A stretch of DNA of 53,005 nt from UMGS692 sp963653425 (GCA_963653425.1 CAVJWC010000008.1:1-53005); one strand, 5' to 3'. Shown: positions 1 through 8,472, numbered from the stretch's first letter. Numbers and translations are program-made. Notes: generated by a model from the letters alone, not told the origin.

Positions 1-34
1 TTGCGAAGCTACAATGGGTCCGGCGTCACGCCGG

Positions 35-68
35 TCTTTGGTTCTTTCTTTCAAGAAAGTAGGTACGC
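35..68. repeat. Interspersed palindromic repeat copy at the 3' end of the M42 gene
   Basis: Contains TTTCTTTCAAGAAAG with the flank CTTTGGTTCTTTC. It closely resembles the copies at 21425-21442 and 21651-21682. Read on the minus strand, it carries the last codons and the TGA stop of the peptidase gene. A separate small hairpin (CCGGCG-TCA-CGCCGG, 20-34) lies just beyond it but has no T-run on either side. Confidence 0.6.
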
Positions 69-1091
69 AATAATAAGGGCTATGGTGTTGTTCATGCCGT
101 CGATATGGGTACGTTCCATACCGTGGGAGGCGTGGACTCCCGTACCTATGAGCGCGCCTTTGATGTCGTAGCCTGCTCTTAACGCCGCTCCGACGTCCGA
201 ACCGTAGTGGGGATAAACGTCAGCCGCGTAGCTTATGCCGTTCTTTTCGGCGAGGAATATAAGACGCCTCGTCATTTCGTAGTCGTAGGGGCCGGCGCTG
301 TCTTTAACGCAGACAGAAACGTCGTGTTCGGTACAGGTAAGGTCAAGACCTATGCAACCCATATCCACGGCGAGGAGTTCGGAAATACCTTTCGGGAGCC
401 AGCTTGCGCCGTGTCCTACTTCTTCGTAAACGGTAAAGATAACGTAGGTATCGTAATCGGGTTTTTCGCCGTTGTCGTGAAGGTATTTCATTGCCGTAAG
501 GATAGCCGCTACGCTTGCCTTGTCGTCAAGGAAACGGGACTTGATGTGTCCGCTTTCGGTAAATGTGGTTTTGGGATCGAAACAAACGTAATCGCCGACG
601 GAAATTCCGAGTTCTTTGAGGTCGCCGACGGTTTTTGCGTTTACGTCAAGTCTTATATACATATTGTCTTCGTCGCGCTTACGGGTGGAACTGTCGTCGT
701 AAACGTGAACGGAAGGACTTTTCGAAAGGATAGTACCCGTATATTCGCGTTCGTCGCGGGTTATAAGGGTGCAGTATTCTCCGTCGAGCGTACAAAGATT
801 GGGACCGCCGATTTTCGTAAAGTTCACACAGCCGTTATCGCCGAGCGACCTTACCATAACGCCCAGAGTGTCGCAGTGAGCGGCAAGCGCGACGGTCTTA
901 TCGTGAGATTTTCCTTCGTAAAACAAAATCGCGCAACCTTTGTTCGTGAGCGAGAATTTCGCTCCCTGCTCTTCCGCGAGTTCCTTTATAAGAGGCATAA
1001 CTCTCTTATAGTATCCGCTGGGGCTGTACGCCTGCATTATACGCATAAGCGTACTGCGGCAATAATCTTCGTATCCGGATAAGTTTATCAT
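51..1091 (-). CDS. M42 family metallopeptidase (glutamyl aminopeptidase/endoglucanase M type)
   Basis: A 346-residue cytosolic dinuclear-metal aminopeptidase of the M42 family, expected to trim N-terminal residues from short peptides. Visible family hallmarks are H72 and D74 (AAHCDTLG), the bridging-Asp region at D189-D190 (RFLDD), the E223-E224 pair (VYEEVGHG), and a C-terminal metal-ligand His at about 323 (ASHGMERTH). The length is normal for the family. ATG at 1091 follows GGAGACGACACT, a good ribosome binding site. It starts 22 bp after the metK stop, so it should be cotranscribed with metK under the SAM riboswitch. Its last codons (Leu-Ser-stop) lie inside an interspersed palindromic repeat. 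Substrate preference cannot be read from the sequence. Confidence 0.9.
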   Translation of the reverse strand: MINLSGYEDYCRSTLMRIMQAYSPSGYYKRVMPLIKELAEEQGAKFSLTNKGCAILFYEGKSHDKTVALAAHCDTLGVMVRSLGDNGCVNFTKIGGPNLCTLDGEYCTLITRDEREYTGTILSKSPSVHVYDDSSTRKRDEDNMYIRLDVNAKTVGDLKELGISVGDYVCFDPKTTFTESGHIKSRFLDDKASVAAILTAMKYLHDNGEKPDYDTYVIFTVYEEVGHGASWLPKGISELLAVDMGCIGLDLTCTEHDVSVCVKDSAGPYDYEMTRRLIFLAEKNGISYAADVYPHYGSDVGAALRAGYDIKGALIGTGVHASHGMERTHIDGMNNTIALIIAYLLS

Positions 1092-1113
1092 AGTGTCGTC
1101 TCCTTTATCTCGT

Positions 1114-2340
1114 TTATCTTGCCTTAATCAAAGCAAGTTTTTCTCTGAGTATATCGGCGCTGTCGGTTTTTTCCCACGAATAAGCGGGATTGCCGAAATG
1201 TCCGTTTTTGGCGGTCTGTTTGTAGATAGGTCTTCTGAGGTCGAGCTTTTCTATAATTGCGGCAGGTCTCATATCGAAAGTGTCGCGTATAAGCTTAGTC
1301 ACTTCGTCGTCGCTTATAACGCCCGTTCCGTAAGTGTTGACGAAAAGGCTGACGGGATGAGCCACGCCTATCGCGTAAGAAACCTGAAGTTCGACTTTAC
1401 GGCAAACTCCCGCGGCAACGAGGTTCTTGCAGATGTATCTTGCCATATAAGAAGCCGATCTGTCTACCTTGGTGGGGTCTTTACCCGAGAAAGCGCCTCC
1501 GCCGTGCGCGCAATATCCGCCGTAGGTGTCGACGATAAGCTTTCTTCCCGTAAGTCCGCTGTCCGCCATAGGTCCGCCGAGAACGAATTTGCCCGTGGGA
1601 TTTACGTAGTAAATGGTCTTTTCGTCAAGATATTTTGCGGGAATAACCGGTCTTATTACCTCTCTTATAATGTCTTCTCTTATCTGTTCCTGAGTAACTT
1701 CGGGCGAATGCTGAGCCGAAACGACTATCGTGTCTACCCTTACGGGCTTGTCTCCGTCGTACTCTACCGTAACCTGACTCTTTCCGTCGGGTCTCAGATA
1801 ATCGAGTATACCGTCCTTTCTGACTTCCGTAAGCCTCTTTGTGAGCTTATGGGCAAGCGTTATGGGAAGAGGCATAAGTTCGGGCGTTTCGTCGCAGGCA
1901 AAACCGAACATCATACCCTGATCGCCCGCGCCGAACTGGTCGTAACGGTCTCCGCCGTGTTTTCTTTCCACGGAAGCGTCTACGCCCAAAGCTATATCCG
2001 CGCTCTGGTCGTGAATTGCCGTAAGCACTCCGCAGGTGGACGCGTCGAAACCGAACTTCGCTCTGTTATAACCGATTTCGTCTATGGTTTTTCTTACTAT
2101 ACTCTGAATGTCTACGTAGCAATGCGTGGTGATTTCGCCCATTACCAGAACGAGTCCCGTGGACGCGCAGGTTTCGCAACCCACTCTTGCGTTTGCGTCT
2201 TTTTCAAGTATCGCGTCTAAAATGGCGTCGCTTATCTGATCGCACATTTTGTCGGGATGTCCTTCGGTTACGCTTTCGGACGTAAAGAGTTTTCTCTCGT
2301 TTGCTTTCGTACAAACCGCACATTTCTTTTCTTCTTTCAT
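1114..2340 (-). CDS. metK: S-adenosylmethionine synthetase
   Basis: Makes S-adenosylmethionine from methionine and ATP in the cytosol. The 408-residue product begins MKEEKKCAVC and carries the family signatures SVTEGHPDKMCDQISDAILD (N-terminal, substrate-binding His and Asp), GAGDQGMMFG (central ATP-binding hexapeptide region) and GGGAFSGKDPTKVDRS (phosphate-binding loop). The N-terminus has about 15 extra residues, including a CAVC motif, before the usual start of homology. I chose ATG 2340 because GGAGGATAT sits directly upstream; a more upstream in-frame ATG at 2430 lies inside the riboswitch aptamer. The promoter, SAM-I aptamer and leader terminator lie immediately upstream, so the enzyme is feedback-regulated by its product. 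Cotranscribed with the M42 peptidase. Confidence 0.97.
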   Translation of the reverse strand: MKEEKKCAVCTKANERKLFTSESVTEGHPDKMCDQISDAILDAILEKDANARVGCETCASTGLVLVMGEITTHCYVDIQSIVRKTIDEIGYNRAKFGFDASTCGVLTAIHDQSADIALGVDASVERKHGGDRYDQFGAGDQGMMFGFACDETPELMPLPITLAHKLTKRLTEVRKDGILDYLRPDGKSQVTVEYDGDKPVRVDTIVVSAQHSPEVTQEQIREDIIREVIRPVIPAKYLDEKTIYYVNPTGKFVLGGPMADSGLTGRKLIVDTYGGYCAHGGGAFSGKDPTKVDRSASYMARYICKNLVAAGVCRKVELQVSYAIGVAHPVSLFVNTYGTGVISDDEVTKLIRDTFDMRPAAIIEKLDLRRPIYKQTAKNGHFGNPAYSWEKTDSADILREKLALIKAR

Positions 2341-2386
2341 ATATCCTCCGATTCTTCGCAAAAGCTCTTTTACGAAAAAACCGCAT

Positions 2387-2410
2387 AAAAAAAGCCTTTG
2401 CAACGCAAAG
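2387..2410 (-). terminator. Leader terminator of the metK SAM riboswitch
   Basis: On the minus strand CTTTGC-GTT-GCAAAG is followed by GCTTTTTTT. The 5' arm overlaps GTCTTTGC, which can instead pair with the GCAAAGAC segment inside the aptamer's 3' part. This gives the expected terminator/antiterminator switch: SAM binding frees the terminator arm and stops transcription before metK. Confidence 0.85.
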
Positions 2411-2425
2411 ACTACCAAATTTTGC

Positions 2426-2524
2426 GCCATCTCTCAAAGTCTTTGCTTTGCGGAATTTAGCACCTCTGCCTAAGGCCGGTTGCTGTGTCTTCATCGGGTC
2501 CGTCCCTCCGACACTCTCTATGGC
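2426..2524 (-). promoter_or_regulatory. SAM-I (S-box) riboswitch aptamer upstream of metK
   Basis: The minus strand shows the S-box core in order: closing stem P1 GCCAT (2524-2520) with ATGGC (2430-2426), AGAG, GGGACGGACCCGATGAA, CAGCAACC, GGCC, then AGGTGCTAAATTCC and GAGAGATGGC. These match the SAM-I consensus in sequence and spacing, and the element lies between a promoter and a terminator ahead of metK, its commonest position in Bacillota. Recognition is from motif memory, not a covariance-model search. Confidence 0.95.
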
Positions 2525-2531
2525 ATTCGTT

Positions 2532-2560
2532 ATGTTAACACCTTTCTTTCCTTTTGTCAA
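2532..2560 (-). promoter_or_regulatory. Promoter of metK
   Basis: On the minus strand TTGACA (2560-2555) is followed after exactly 17 bp by TAACAT (2537-2532). Transcription would start just upstream of the riboswitch P1 stem. Confidence 0.85.
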
Positions 2561-2583
2561 GCGTTTTCTGACTTTATTATTCA

Positions 2584-2615
2584 AAATAAAAACCTGCTCC
2601 TGTAAGAAGCAGGTT
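2584..2615 (-). terminator. Terminator after purA
   Basis: On the minus strand AACCTGCT and AGCAGGTT form a stem with a 9-nt loop, followed by TTTATTTT. It lies 25 bp past the purA stop and separates purA from the metK unit. Confidence 0.85.
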
Positions 2616-2639
2616 GAATTTCGTTTTTGCGGTAAAGAC

Positions 2640-3905
2640 TTACAGTTCGATGTAGCTTTCTCTTTCGGGGCCTACGGAAACGTATTTAATAGGCGCGGAA
2701 AGGTTCTTACTTAAAAAGTCCACGTACTTTTTGGCGTTTTCGGGAAGTTCTTCGTAACTTCTGCACTTGCTTATATCGCAGTTCCAGCCGTCGAGATATT
2801 CTATGACGGGTTTGCAGTAAGAAAGCATATCGGGATAGGGGAAGCGGGTGATTCTCTTTCCGTCGCATTCGTAAGCAACGCATACGGGAATTTTATCCAT
2901 ACAACCGAGGACGTCGATTTTTGTTATGGCAAGCTCGGTAGCCGCCTGAACTTCTATACCGTAATTGGTTGCGGGAAGGTCGAAAGCTCCCACTCTGCGG
3001 GGTCTGCCCGTTGCCGCTCCGTATTCTCCGCCCGCGTCGCGAAGTTTCTTGGCTTCGTCGCCGAACATTTCCGATACGAACCAACCTTCGCCCACGCAGG
3101 AAGAATACGCCTTTACTATACCTACGACGGTATCGATTTTCATTGACGGAACTCCGCTTCCTATGGGAGCGTAAGCCGAAATCGTGTTGGACGAACTGGT
3201 CATGGGGTAGATACCGAAGTCTATGTCGCGTAAAGCTCCCAGCTGAGCTTCGAACATAATGTTCTTGCCTTCTTTTTCGGCGTTTATAAGATATTCGCTC
3301 GTGTCGCAGACGAAAGGTCTTATGTAGTCGCCGTAAGTTTTAAGCCACTCTTCCGTTTCGGAAAGAGAGATTTTTTCTCCGTATCCGCTGAACGTGATGT
3401 TTTTCCATTCCACGAGGTCTTTAAGTCGCTGGTTTATGTCGTTCTTATAAACGAGGTCGCCCGCTCTTAAAGTCTTCTTCATATATTTATCGGAATACAC
3501 GGGAGCTATGCCTCTTCTCGTGGAACCGAATTTCTTGTCTTTGAGTCTGTCTTCTTCTATGCAGTCCTGCATAACGTGGTAGGGCATACAAATCGTAGCT
3601 CTGTCGCTGACTTTAAGGTTTTCGGGAGTAATCTTGAGTCCCTGCGCTTTAAGTCTTTCCACTTCGTCGTGGAAGTGTTTAAGGTCGACAACCATTCCGC
3701 TTCCCATAACGCACACCACGCCGTCGCGGAGAATACCCGACGGAAGAAGATTAAGGATAAATTTTCCGCGGGGATTGACTACCGTATGTCCTGCGTTGTT
3801 TCCGCCCTGATATCTGACGACTACGTCGTACTTTTCCGACATAAGGTCAACCATTCTGCCTTTGCCTTCGTCGCCCCAGTTTACTCCTACTATCGCTGTA
3901 TTCAT
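2640..3905 (-). CDS. purA: Adenylosuccinate synthetase
   Basis: Condenses IMP with aspartate, using GTP, to adenylosuccinate, the first AMP-specific step. The 421-residue protein has the N-terminal loop WGDEGKGR (D12 is the catalytic base) and GGNNAGHT with H40, then the later signatures STRRGIAPVYSDK and ATGRPRRVGAFD. The length is normal. ATG 3905 has GGAGGATAT upstream. It follows purB by 123 bp on the same strand; I see no convincing promoter in that gap, so cotranscription of the two consecutive AMP-branch enzymes is likely. A terminator follows. Confidence 0.97.
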   Translation of the reverse strand: MNTAIVGVNWGDEGKGRMVDLMSEKYDVVVRYQGGNNAGHTVVNPRGKFILNLLPSGILRDGVVCVMGSGMVVDLKHFHDEVERLKAQGLKITPENLKVSDRATICMPYHVMQDCIEEDRLKDKKFGSTRRGIAPVYSDKYMKKTLRAGDLVYKNDINQRLKDLVEWKNITFSGYGEKISLSETEEWLKTYGDYIRPFVCDTSEYLINAEKEGKNIMFEAQLGALRDIDFGIYPMTSSSNTISAYAPIGSGVPSMKIDTVVGIVKAYSSCVGEGWFVSEMFGDEAKKLRDAGGEYGAATGRPRRVGAFDLPATNYGIEVQAATELAITKIDVLGCMDKIPVCVAYECDGKRITRFPYPDMLSYCKPVIEYLDGWNCDISKCRSYEELPENAKKYVDFLSKNLSAPIKYVSVGPERESYIEL

Positions 3906-4028
3906 AATTCATATCCTCCTTATGCCTAAGGCCCGTTTATCCGTCGCCTTTTTAGCTTATTTCACAGCGCAACGAGATTATTCCTCTTTTCCGAAACAAT
4001 CCGATTGCGCTTACCGAGTGCAAATCGA

Positions 4029-5423
4029 TTACTTTCCGAGAACTTCTCTTCTGACTTTCGTAACGAATTCCTGCGTCTGACCTTCGGCTCTTCCCGTGTA
4101 ACGATTTGGGTCCGCTATATCGTCTATCGCGCCCGCAAAACGACTGAAAGCTTCGTCGGCTTTGATTCTTGCCATAAGGTCGTTTTCACCGCCGTTTTTA
4201 ACGCTCATAGCCGCGTCCATGGAATGCGTTCTGATTCTTTCGTGAAGTTCCTGTCTGTCGCCTCCGAGTTCCACGCACCTCATAAGAATGTTCTCCGTGG
4301 CGATAAATGGCAGTTCGTCCATAGTGTGCTTTTTTATAACTTTATCGTAAACGGTAATTCCGTTTATAACCTTATTGACAACGCGCAAAATCGCGTCCGT
4401 TCCGAGAAACGCCTGAGCGTTACTTAGTCTTCTGTTAGCCGAGTCGTCAAGCGTTCTTTCCAGCCACTGAGTGGAACCCGTTACGGCTGCGTTGGAACTT
4501 AAACTCATAACGAAACGGGAAAGCGCGCATATTCTTTCGCAGTTCATGGGGTTGCGTTTATACGCCATAGCCGAACTTCCTACCTGACTCTTTCCGAAAG
4601 GCTCTTCTATTTCCTTCATGCTCTGCAAAAGTCTCATATCCACGGCGAATTTATGACAGGAAAGCGCGATTCCCGAAAGTACCGACTGAATACGGAAATC
4701 GAATTTTCTGGGGTAAGTCTGTCCGGTTACGTCGAAAGCCGACGAGAAACCCATTTTCGCGACTACTCTGCGGTCGAGGTCTTTAACCTTTTCTTCGTCC
4801 CCTCCCATAAGTTCGAGGAAACCTGCCTGCGTACCCGTCGTGCCTTTGGCTCCTCTTAAACGGAAGTCGGCTATAAGTCTGTCGACTTCGTTTATATCCG
4901 CCGTAAGGTCCTGAAGGTAAAGGGTGAATCTCTTGCCTACCGTCGTGAACTGAGCGGGCTGAAAATGCGTAAAACCTACCGTCGCGAGTCCTTTGTACTT
5001 CTCCGCAAAATCGCAGAAAGCTCCGATAACCTCTTTAAGCTGTTTTCTTATGAGAACCAAGCCTTCGTACATCTGTATAAGCTCGGAATTGTCCGTAACG
5101 AAACAACTGGTCGCTCCGAGATGAATAATGGGACGCGCTTCGGGACATTCCTCGCCGAAAGCGTAAATATGCGACATAACGTCGTGATTGACGAGTTTCT
5201 CTCTTTCCTTTGCGACTTCGAAAGCGTGGTCGCCGACTTCGAGATGTTCTCTCATTTCCTTTATCTGTCCGTCGGTAATGGGAACGCCAAGTTCCTTTTC
5301 CGATTCGGCAAGCGCAAGCCAGAGTTTTCTCCAGAGACCGATTCTGTGTCTGTCCCCGAAAATCTGTTGCATTTCCTTTCCCGCGTATCTCGTGCAAAGC
5401 GGGTTTTCGTACGTATCGTACAT
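4029..5423 (-). CDS. purB: Adenylosuccinate lyase
   Basis: Cleaves SAICAR and adenylosuccinate, releasing fumarate, and so serves both the IMP and AMP branches. The 464-residue member of the fumarase/aspartase superfamily has the signature loop GSSAMAYKRNP at residues 282-292 and the catalytic-region motif THFQPAQ (H153). ATG 5423 follows AGAGGTGTAAAT. It has its own promoter at 5474-5502 and is followed by purA. The length matches the longer, eukaryote-like PurB subfamily found in many Clostridia. Confidence 0.97.
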   Translation of the reverse strand: MYDTYENPLCTRYAGKEMQQIFGDRHRIGLWRKLWLALAESEKELGVPITDGQIKEMREHLEVGDHAFEVAKEREKLVNHDVMSHIYAFGEECPEARPIIHLGATSCFVTDNSELIQMYEGLVLIRKQLKEVIGAFCDFAEKYKGLATVGFTHFQPAQFTTVGKRFTLYLQDLTADINEVDRLIADFRLRGAKGTTGTQAGFLELMGGDEEKVKDLDRRVVAKMGFSSAFDVTGQTYPRKFDFRIQSVLSGIALSCHKFAVDMRLLQSMKEIEEPFGKSQVGSSAMAYKRNPMNCERICALSRFVMSLSSNAAVTGSTQWLERTLDDSANRRLSNAQAFLGTDAILRVVNKVINGITVYDKVIKKHTMDELPFIATENILMRCVELGGDRQELHERIRTHSMDAAMSVKNGGENDLMARIKADEAFSRFAGAIDDIADPNRYTGRAEGQTQEFVTKVRREVLGK

Positions 5424-5473
5424 ATTTACACCTCTTTTCGTGTGAATGAAGACGCATAGGCGTCAACCTTTAT

Positions 5474-5502
5474 ATTTTACCACACAAACGGTTTTTTCGC
5501 AA
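5474..5502 (-). promoter_or_regulatory. Promoter of purB
   Basis: On the minus strand TTGCGA (5502-5497), 17 bp, then TAAAAT (5479-5474). The -35 box is 4/6 and the -10 box 5/6. The 5' leader would be about 45 nt. Confidence 0.7.
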
Positions 5503-5508
5503 ACAAAA

Positions 5509-5745
5509 AAAGCCAAGCCTCAAAAAAACTCCGGAAGCGGGTTTTCGTTCCGAGTTCCGTATCGATTCGAGTCTTGGCGTTTTTCACCCGTTAAAAAGAG
5601 AAACTTCCGCCCCGAAACGGTTCTTTTCTCTTCTTTAAGGCGAATTAAGGCGGTTTTTGCGCCCCTTAAGCCTTCCGAAAACGAAAAAAACTCTTCTTCT
5701 CTTTCAAAAAGCACATTCATTAAGTTAAGGCAATAGTTAAAAGGT
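5509..5745. other. Gene-free stretch with nested inverted repeats between purB and iorA
   Basis: No credible coding region. GCCAAGCCTC (from 5511) pairs almost perfectly with GAGTCTTGGC near 5570, with T-runs outside both arms, so the structure could terminate transcription in either direction. Yet both flanking genes point away from it. Further T-rich and inverted segments continue to about 5745. A 66-codon minus-strand frame at 5520-5720 has no ribosome binding site. An untranslated RNA is possible but unproven. Confidence 0.4.
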
Positions 5746-5776
5746 GCAACATCTCGGTTTTTTTTATCTTTTTAGA

Positions 5777-5805
5777 GTGACAAAAAACGGATTGTCCTGT
5801 ATAAT
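5777..5805 (+). promoter_or_regulatory. Promoter of iorAB
   Basis: GTGACA (5777-5782), 17 bp, TATAAT (5800-5805). The start point would be near 5812, leaving a leader of about 110 nt before iorA. Confidence 0.85.
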
Positions 5806-5812
5806 TAAAAGG

Positions 5813-5888
5813 TGTATATTTCTGGCGGAAACCGCAATGGACATTAAACCGTAAAAAAGTTTCCGCGCAAAGGTATTTCAGAAATACA
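5813..5888 (+). promoter_or_regulatory. Candidate structured leader RNA (possible riboswitch) upstream of iorA
   Basis: The leader starts with TGTATATTTCTG (5813-5824) and ends with CAGAAATACA (5879-5888), which pair with a 2-nt bulge. Directly inside, GCGGAAAC (5825-5832) pairs with GTTTCCGC (5859-5866), enclosing a 26-nt loop. A competing local helix is available because GTATT (5873-5877) can pair with AATAC (5883-5887). Mutually exclusive helices between promoter and ribosome binding site are typical of a switch. I do not recognise it as a known class; it lacks T-box and S-box signatures. Ligand unknown. Confidence 0.5.
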
Positions 5889-5920
5889 GAATTACTTTTA
5901 TTTAATCTGGAGGCTTTTTT

Positions 5921-7687
5921 ATGAAAATGCTTTTAACGGGTAACGAAGCTATCGCGCGCGGCGTATACGAAGCCGGTTGCGTATTTGCTTCCGCATACCC
6001 CGGAACACCTTCCACCGAAATTATGGAGAATATCGCTTCCAACTACAAAGAAGTGATCTCCGAATGGGCTCCCAACGAAAAGGTTGCTCTCGAATCGGCT
6101 TTCGGCGCGTCTATGGCAGGCGCAAGAAGCTTTGCTTCTATGAAACACGTCGGTCTTAACGTAGCTGCCGATCCTCTCTTCACCATCGCTTATTCCGGTA
6201 TCAACGCAGGTCTCGTAGTAGTTACCGCGGACGAACCCGGACAGTTCTCTTCTCAGAACGAACAGGACAACAGAAATTACGCAAGATCGGCTAAGATTCC
6301 TATGCTCGAACCCGCGGATTCCGCAGAAGCTCTGGCTATGGTCAAAGCGGCTTTCGTTATCAGCGAACAGTTCGACGAACCCGTTCTCGTCAGAATGACC
6401 ACGAGAGTCTGCCACAGCAAGAGTATCGTTGAAATCGGCGAAAGACAGGAAGTTCCCGTTAAACCTTACGTTAAAAATTCCAAAAAGTACGTAGACGTTC
6501 CCGCCAACGCAATCGTAAGAAGACACGAAGTAGAAAAGCACCTTAAAGCAGAAGAAGAATACGCCGAAACCACGCCCTTCAACTTCGTCGTGGATAACGG
6601 CAGTAAAGCAGGCGTTATCGCTTCGGGTATGTGCTACTATTACGCGAAAGAAGTTTTCGGCGACACCGTAAACTATCTCAAACTCGGCTTTACCTATCCG
6701 CAACCCATGAAGAAGATCGACGATTTCTGTAAAGGTCTCGAAACCATTTACGTTATCGAAGAAAACGACAGCTTCATCGAAAACGCGGTAAGAGTTCTGG
6801 GTTACGACTGCAAAGGCAACGGTTTCTTCCCGCCCTACGGCGAACTTACCGCGGACGTGTTGAGAAAAGCCGTTACCGGTCAGACTCACGAACACCTCGA
6901 AGCCGATCCCGAAAAGATCGTTGCCCGTCCTCCGGCACTTTGCGCAGGTTGCCCCCACAGAGGTCTTTTCTACACCCTCGGCAACCGTAAAGACGTAGTC
7001 GTTTCGGGCGACATCGGATGCTACACGCTGGCTTTCGCTTCTCCCTATAACGCTATGGACTTCAACAACTGCATGGGCGCTTCCATTTCCATGGCTCACG
7101 GCTTCCAGAAAGTTCTTGACAGAGAACACGACACGAGCAAGAGAGTTATCGGCGTTCTTGGCGATTCCACTTTCTTCCACAGCGGAATGACTTCTCTTCT
7201 CAACGTTATATACAATAACAGCAACGCGATTACCGTTATCCTCGACAACAGAATTACCGGTATGACCGGACATCAGGAAAACCCCGGCAGCGGAAGACTT
7301 GCAAACGGCGAACCCGCTCACATCACCGATATAGAAGCGGTAGTAAGAGCTTTGGGTATGAAGAACGTAACCGTAGTTAACCCCAACGATCTCGACGCCG
7401 TAAACAAAGCCGTAGACGAAGCCGTTGCTCGTCCCGAACCTAGCGTAATCATCACGCGTTACCCCTGCGTTCTCAAGAAGTTCTCGGACGACGACAAAAC
7501 CGAATTCCCCACCGCTTTCAAGAGCAAATGCACCGTCAACACCGAAAAATGCGTAGGTTGCAAAATGTGTCTTAAATGCGGTTGTCCCGCTCTTTCCGTA
7601 ACGGATAAGAAGGCTCACATCGACGAAAGTATGTGCGTAGGTTGCACGGTCTGCAAACAGATCTGCAAAGTCCACGCAATTGACTAA
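5921..7687 (+). CDS. iorA: Indolepyruvate ferredoxin oxidoreductase, alpha subunit
   Basis: Catalytic subunit of the TPP- and iron-sulfur-dependent enzyme that oxidises aryl pyruvates (indolepyruvate, phenylpyruvate) to aryl-acetyl-CoA with ferredoxin as acceptor; it acts in aromatic amino acid fermentation or, reversibly, synthesis. The 588 residues show an N-terminal pyrimidine-binding domain (ASAYPGTPSTEI), the motif CAGCPHRGLFYTLG, a TPP-binding region (GDIGCYTL, GDSTFFHSG, LDNRITGMTGHQ), and a C-terminal two-cluster ferredoxin domain at about 540-588 (CVGCKMCLKCGCP and CVGCTVCKQICK). The ribosome binding site is CTGGAGG. iorB follows with its ribosome binding site at the stop codon, giving a two-gene operon. 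Confidence 0.96.
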   Translation: MKMLLTGNEAIARGVYEAGCVFASAYPGTPSTEIMENIASNYKEVISEWAPNEKVALESAFGASMAGARSFASMKHVGLNVAADPLFTIAYSGINAGLVVVTADEPGQFSSQNEQDNRNYARSAKIPMLEPADSAEALAMVKAAFVISEQFDEPVLVRMTTRVCHSKSIVEIGERQEVPVKPYVKNSKKYVDVPANAIVRRHEVEKHLKAEEEYAETTPFNFVVDNGSKAGVIASGMCYYYAKEVFGDTVNYLKLGFTYPQPMKKIDDFCKGLETIYVIEENDSFIENAVRVLGYDCKGNGFFPPYGELTADVLRKAVTGQTHEHLEADPEKIVARPPALCAGCPHRGLFYTLGNRKDVVVSGDIGCYTLAFASPYNAMDFNNCMGASISMAHGFQKVLDREHDTSKRVIGVLGDSTFFHSGMTSLLNVIYNNSNAITVILDNRITGMTGHQENPGSGRLANGEPAHITDIEAVVRALGMKNVTVVNPNDLDAVNKAVDEAVARPEPSVIITRYPCVLKKFSDDDKTEFPTAFKSKCTVNTEKCVGCKMCLKCGCPALSVTDKKAHIDESMCVGCTVCKQICKVHAID

Positions 7688-7700
7688 GGAGGCTCGTAAT

Positions 7701-8276
7701 ATGACAAACAGTATGTTGTTGGTTGGCGTAGGCGGTCAGGGTACCATTCTCGCCGGTAAAATCCTCACTCTCGGACTTATGGAAGCAGGTTACGACGTTA
7801 AAATGAGCGAAATCCACGGTATGTCTCAAAGAGGCGGCTCGGTTACCACTCAGATTCGTTACAGCAAAGACAAAGTCTTCTCTCCCGTTATCGAAAAAGG
7901 CACGGCAGACATTCTCGTAGCATTCGAAAAAATGGAAGCTCTGCGTTATTTCGATTATCTCAAAAAGGGCGGTAAAGTCGTGGTAAACGATCTCGAAATC
8001 CCCGGCACGCCCATTACCAACGGCCTTTGCGAATATCCCAAGGGAATTCTCGAAGAACTTAAAAGCAAAGCCGACACTCTCGTTATCGACGCCGCCGACG
8101 AAGCGAATAAGCTCGGAAGCTCGAGAGTAGTAAACATCATTCTTCTCGGCGCGCTCATAAAGAGCATGAACCTTCAGGACATTCACTGGGATTCCATCAT
8201 CGAAAAGAACGTTAAACCGCAGTTCGTGGAACTTAACAAAAAAGCTCTCCGCGTAGGTATGCAGCTGGTTAAATAA
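7701..8276 (+). CDS. iorB: Indolepyruvate ferredoxin oxidoreductase, beta subunit
   Basis: Gamma-domain subunit that pairs with IorA. The 191-residue product begins MTNSMLLVGVGGQGT, with the typical GVGGQG motif of 2-oxoacid ferredoxin oxidoreductase gamma domains, then EIHGMSQRGGSV, the CoA-side signature. I start it at ATG 7701 because AAGGAGG lies 7 nt upstream; an upstream in-frame ATG at 7680 overlaps the iorA end and has no such site. The iorA stop is 13 bp upstream, so translation is probably coupled. A strong terminator follows at 8293. Confidence 0.95.
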   Translation: MTNSMLLVGVGGQGTILAGKILTLGLMEAGYDVKMSEIHGMSQRGGSVTTQIRYSKDKVFSPVIEKGTADILVAFEKMEALRYFDYLKKGGKVVVNDLEIPGTPITNGLCEYPKGILEELKSKADTLVIDAADEANKLGSSRVVNIILLGALIKSMNLQDIHWDSIIEKNVKPQFVELNKKALRVGMQLVK

Positions 8277-8292
8277 TCAATCGGACAAACAT

Positions 8293-8328
8293 AAAAAACG
8301 CCGTTTTTTAATTAAAACGGCGTTTTTT
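8293..8328. terminator. Bidirectional terminator between iorB and the convergent phosphodiesterase gene
   Basis: AAAAAACGCCG (8293-8303) and CGGCGTTTTTT (8318-8328) form a GC-rich stem with T-runs on both strands. It serves iorAB on the plus strand and can also end the minus-strand transcript from the purC-ygiQ-kinase-phosphodiesterase run. The next 140 bp (8329-8472) show nothing coding. Confidence 0.85.
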
Positions 8329-8472
8329 AATGTAGTTTATAAAAATTAAAAGGAGAATCCGGATTGCGTTTTGCAAAAATCAAAGAGGGAATTCAAAGCT
8401 TCTTTGCTACGAATTAAAAGCCGAAGATTTCGGAATTAACGAAGAATTCGGGATTAAACGAATAATTCGGAA

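Noticed and set aside
20..34. CCGGCG-TCA-CGCCGG hairpin as terminator of the M42 gene
   Set aside because: No T-run follows on the minus strand within the window.
2341..2430. In-frame N-terminal extension of metK from ATG 2430
   Set aside because: It lies inside the SAM aptamer and leader terminator; ATG 2340 has GGAGGATAT.
5520..5720. 66-codon minus-strand frame between purB and iorA
   Set aside because: No ribosome binding site, low-complexity composition and no recognisable motif.
5813..5888. T-box leader for iorAB
   Set aside because: No TGGNACCGCG antiterminator bulge and no AG-bulge/specifier arrangement.
5933..7675. 580-codon minus-strand frame over iorA
   Set aside because: The plus strand is clearly iorA with iron-sulfur and TPP motifs; the antisense frame has no family similarity.
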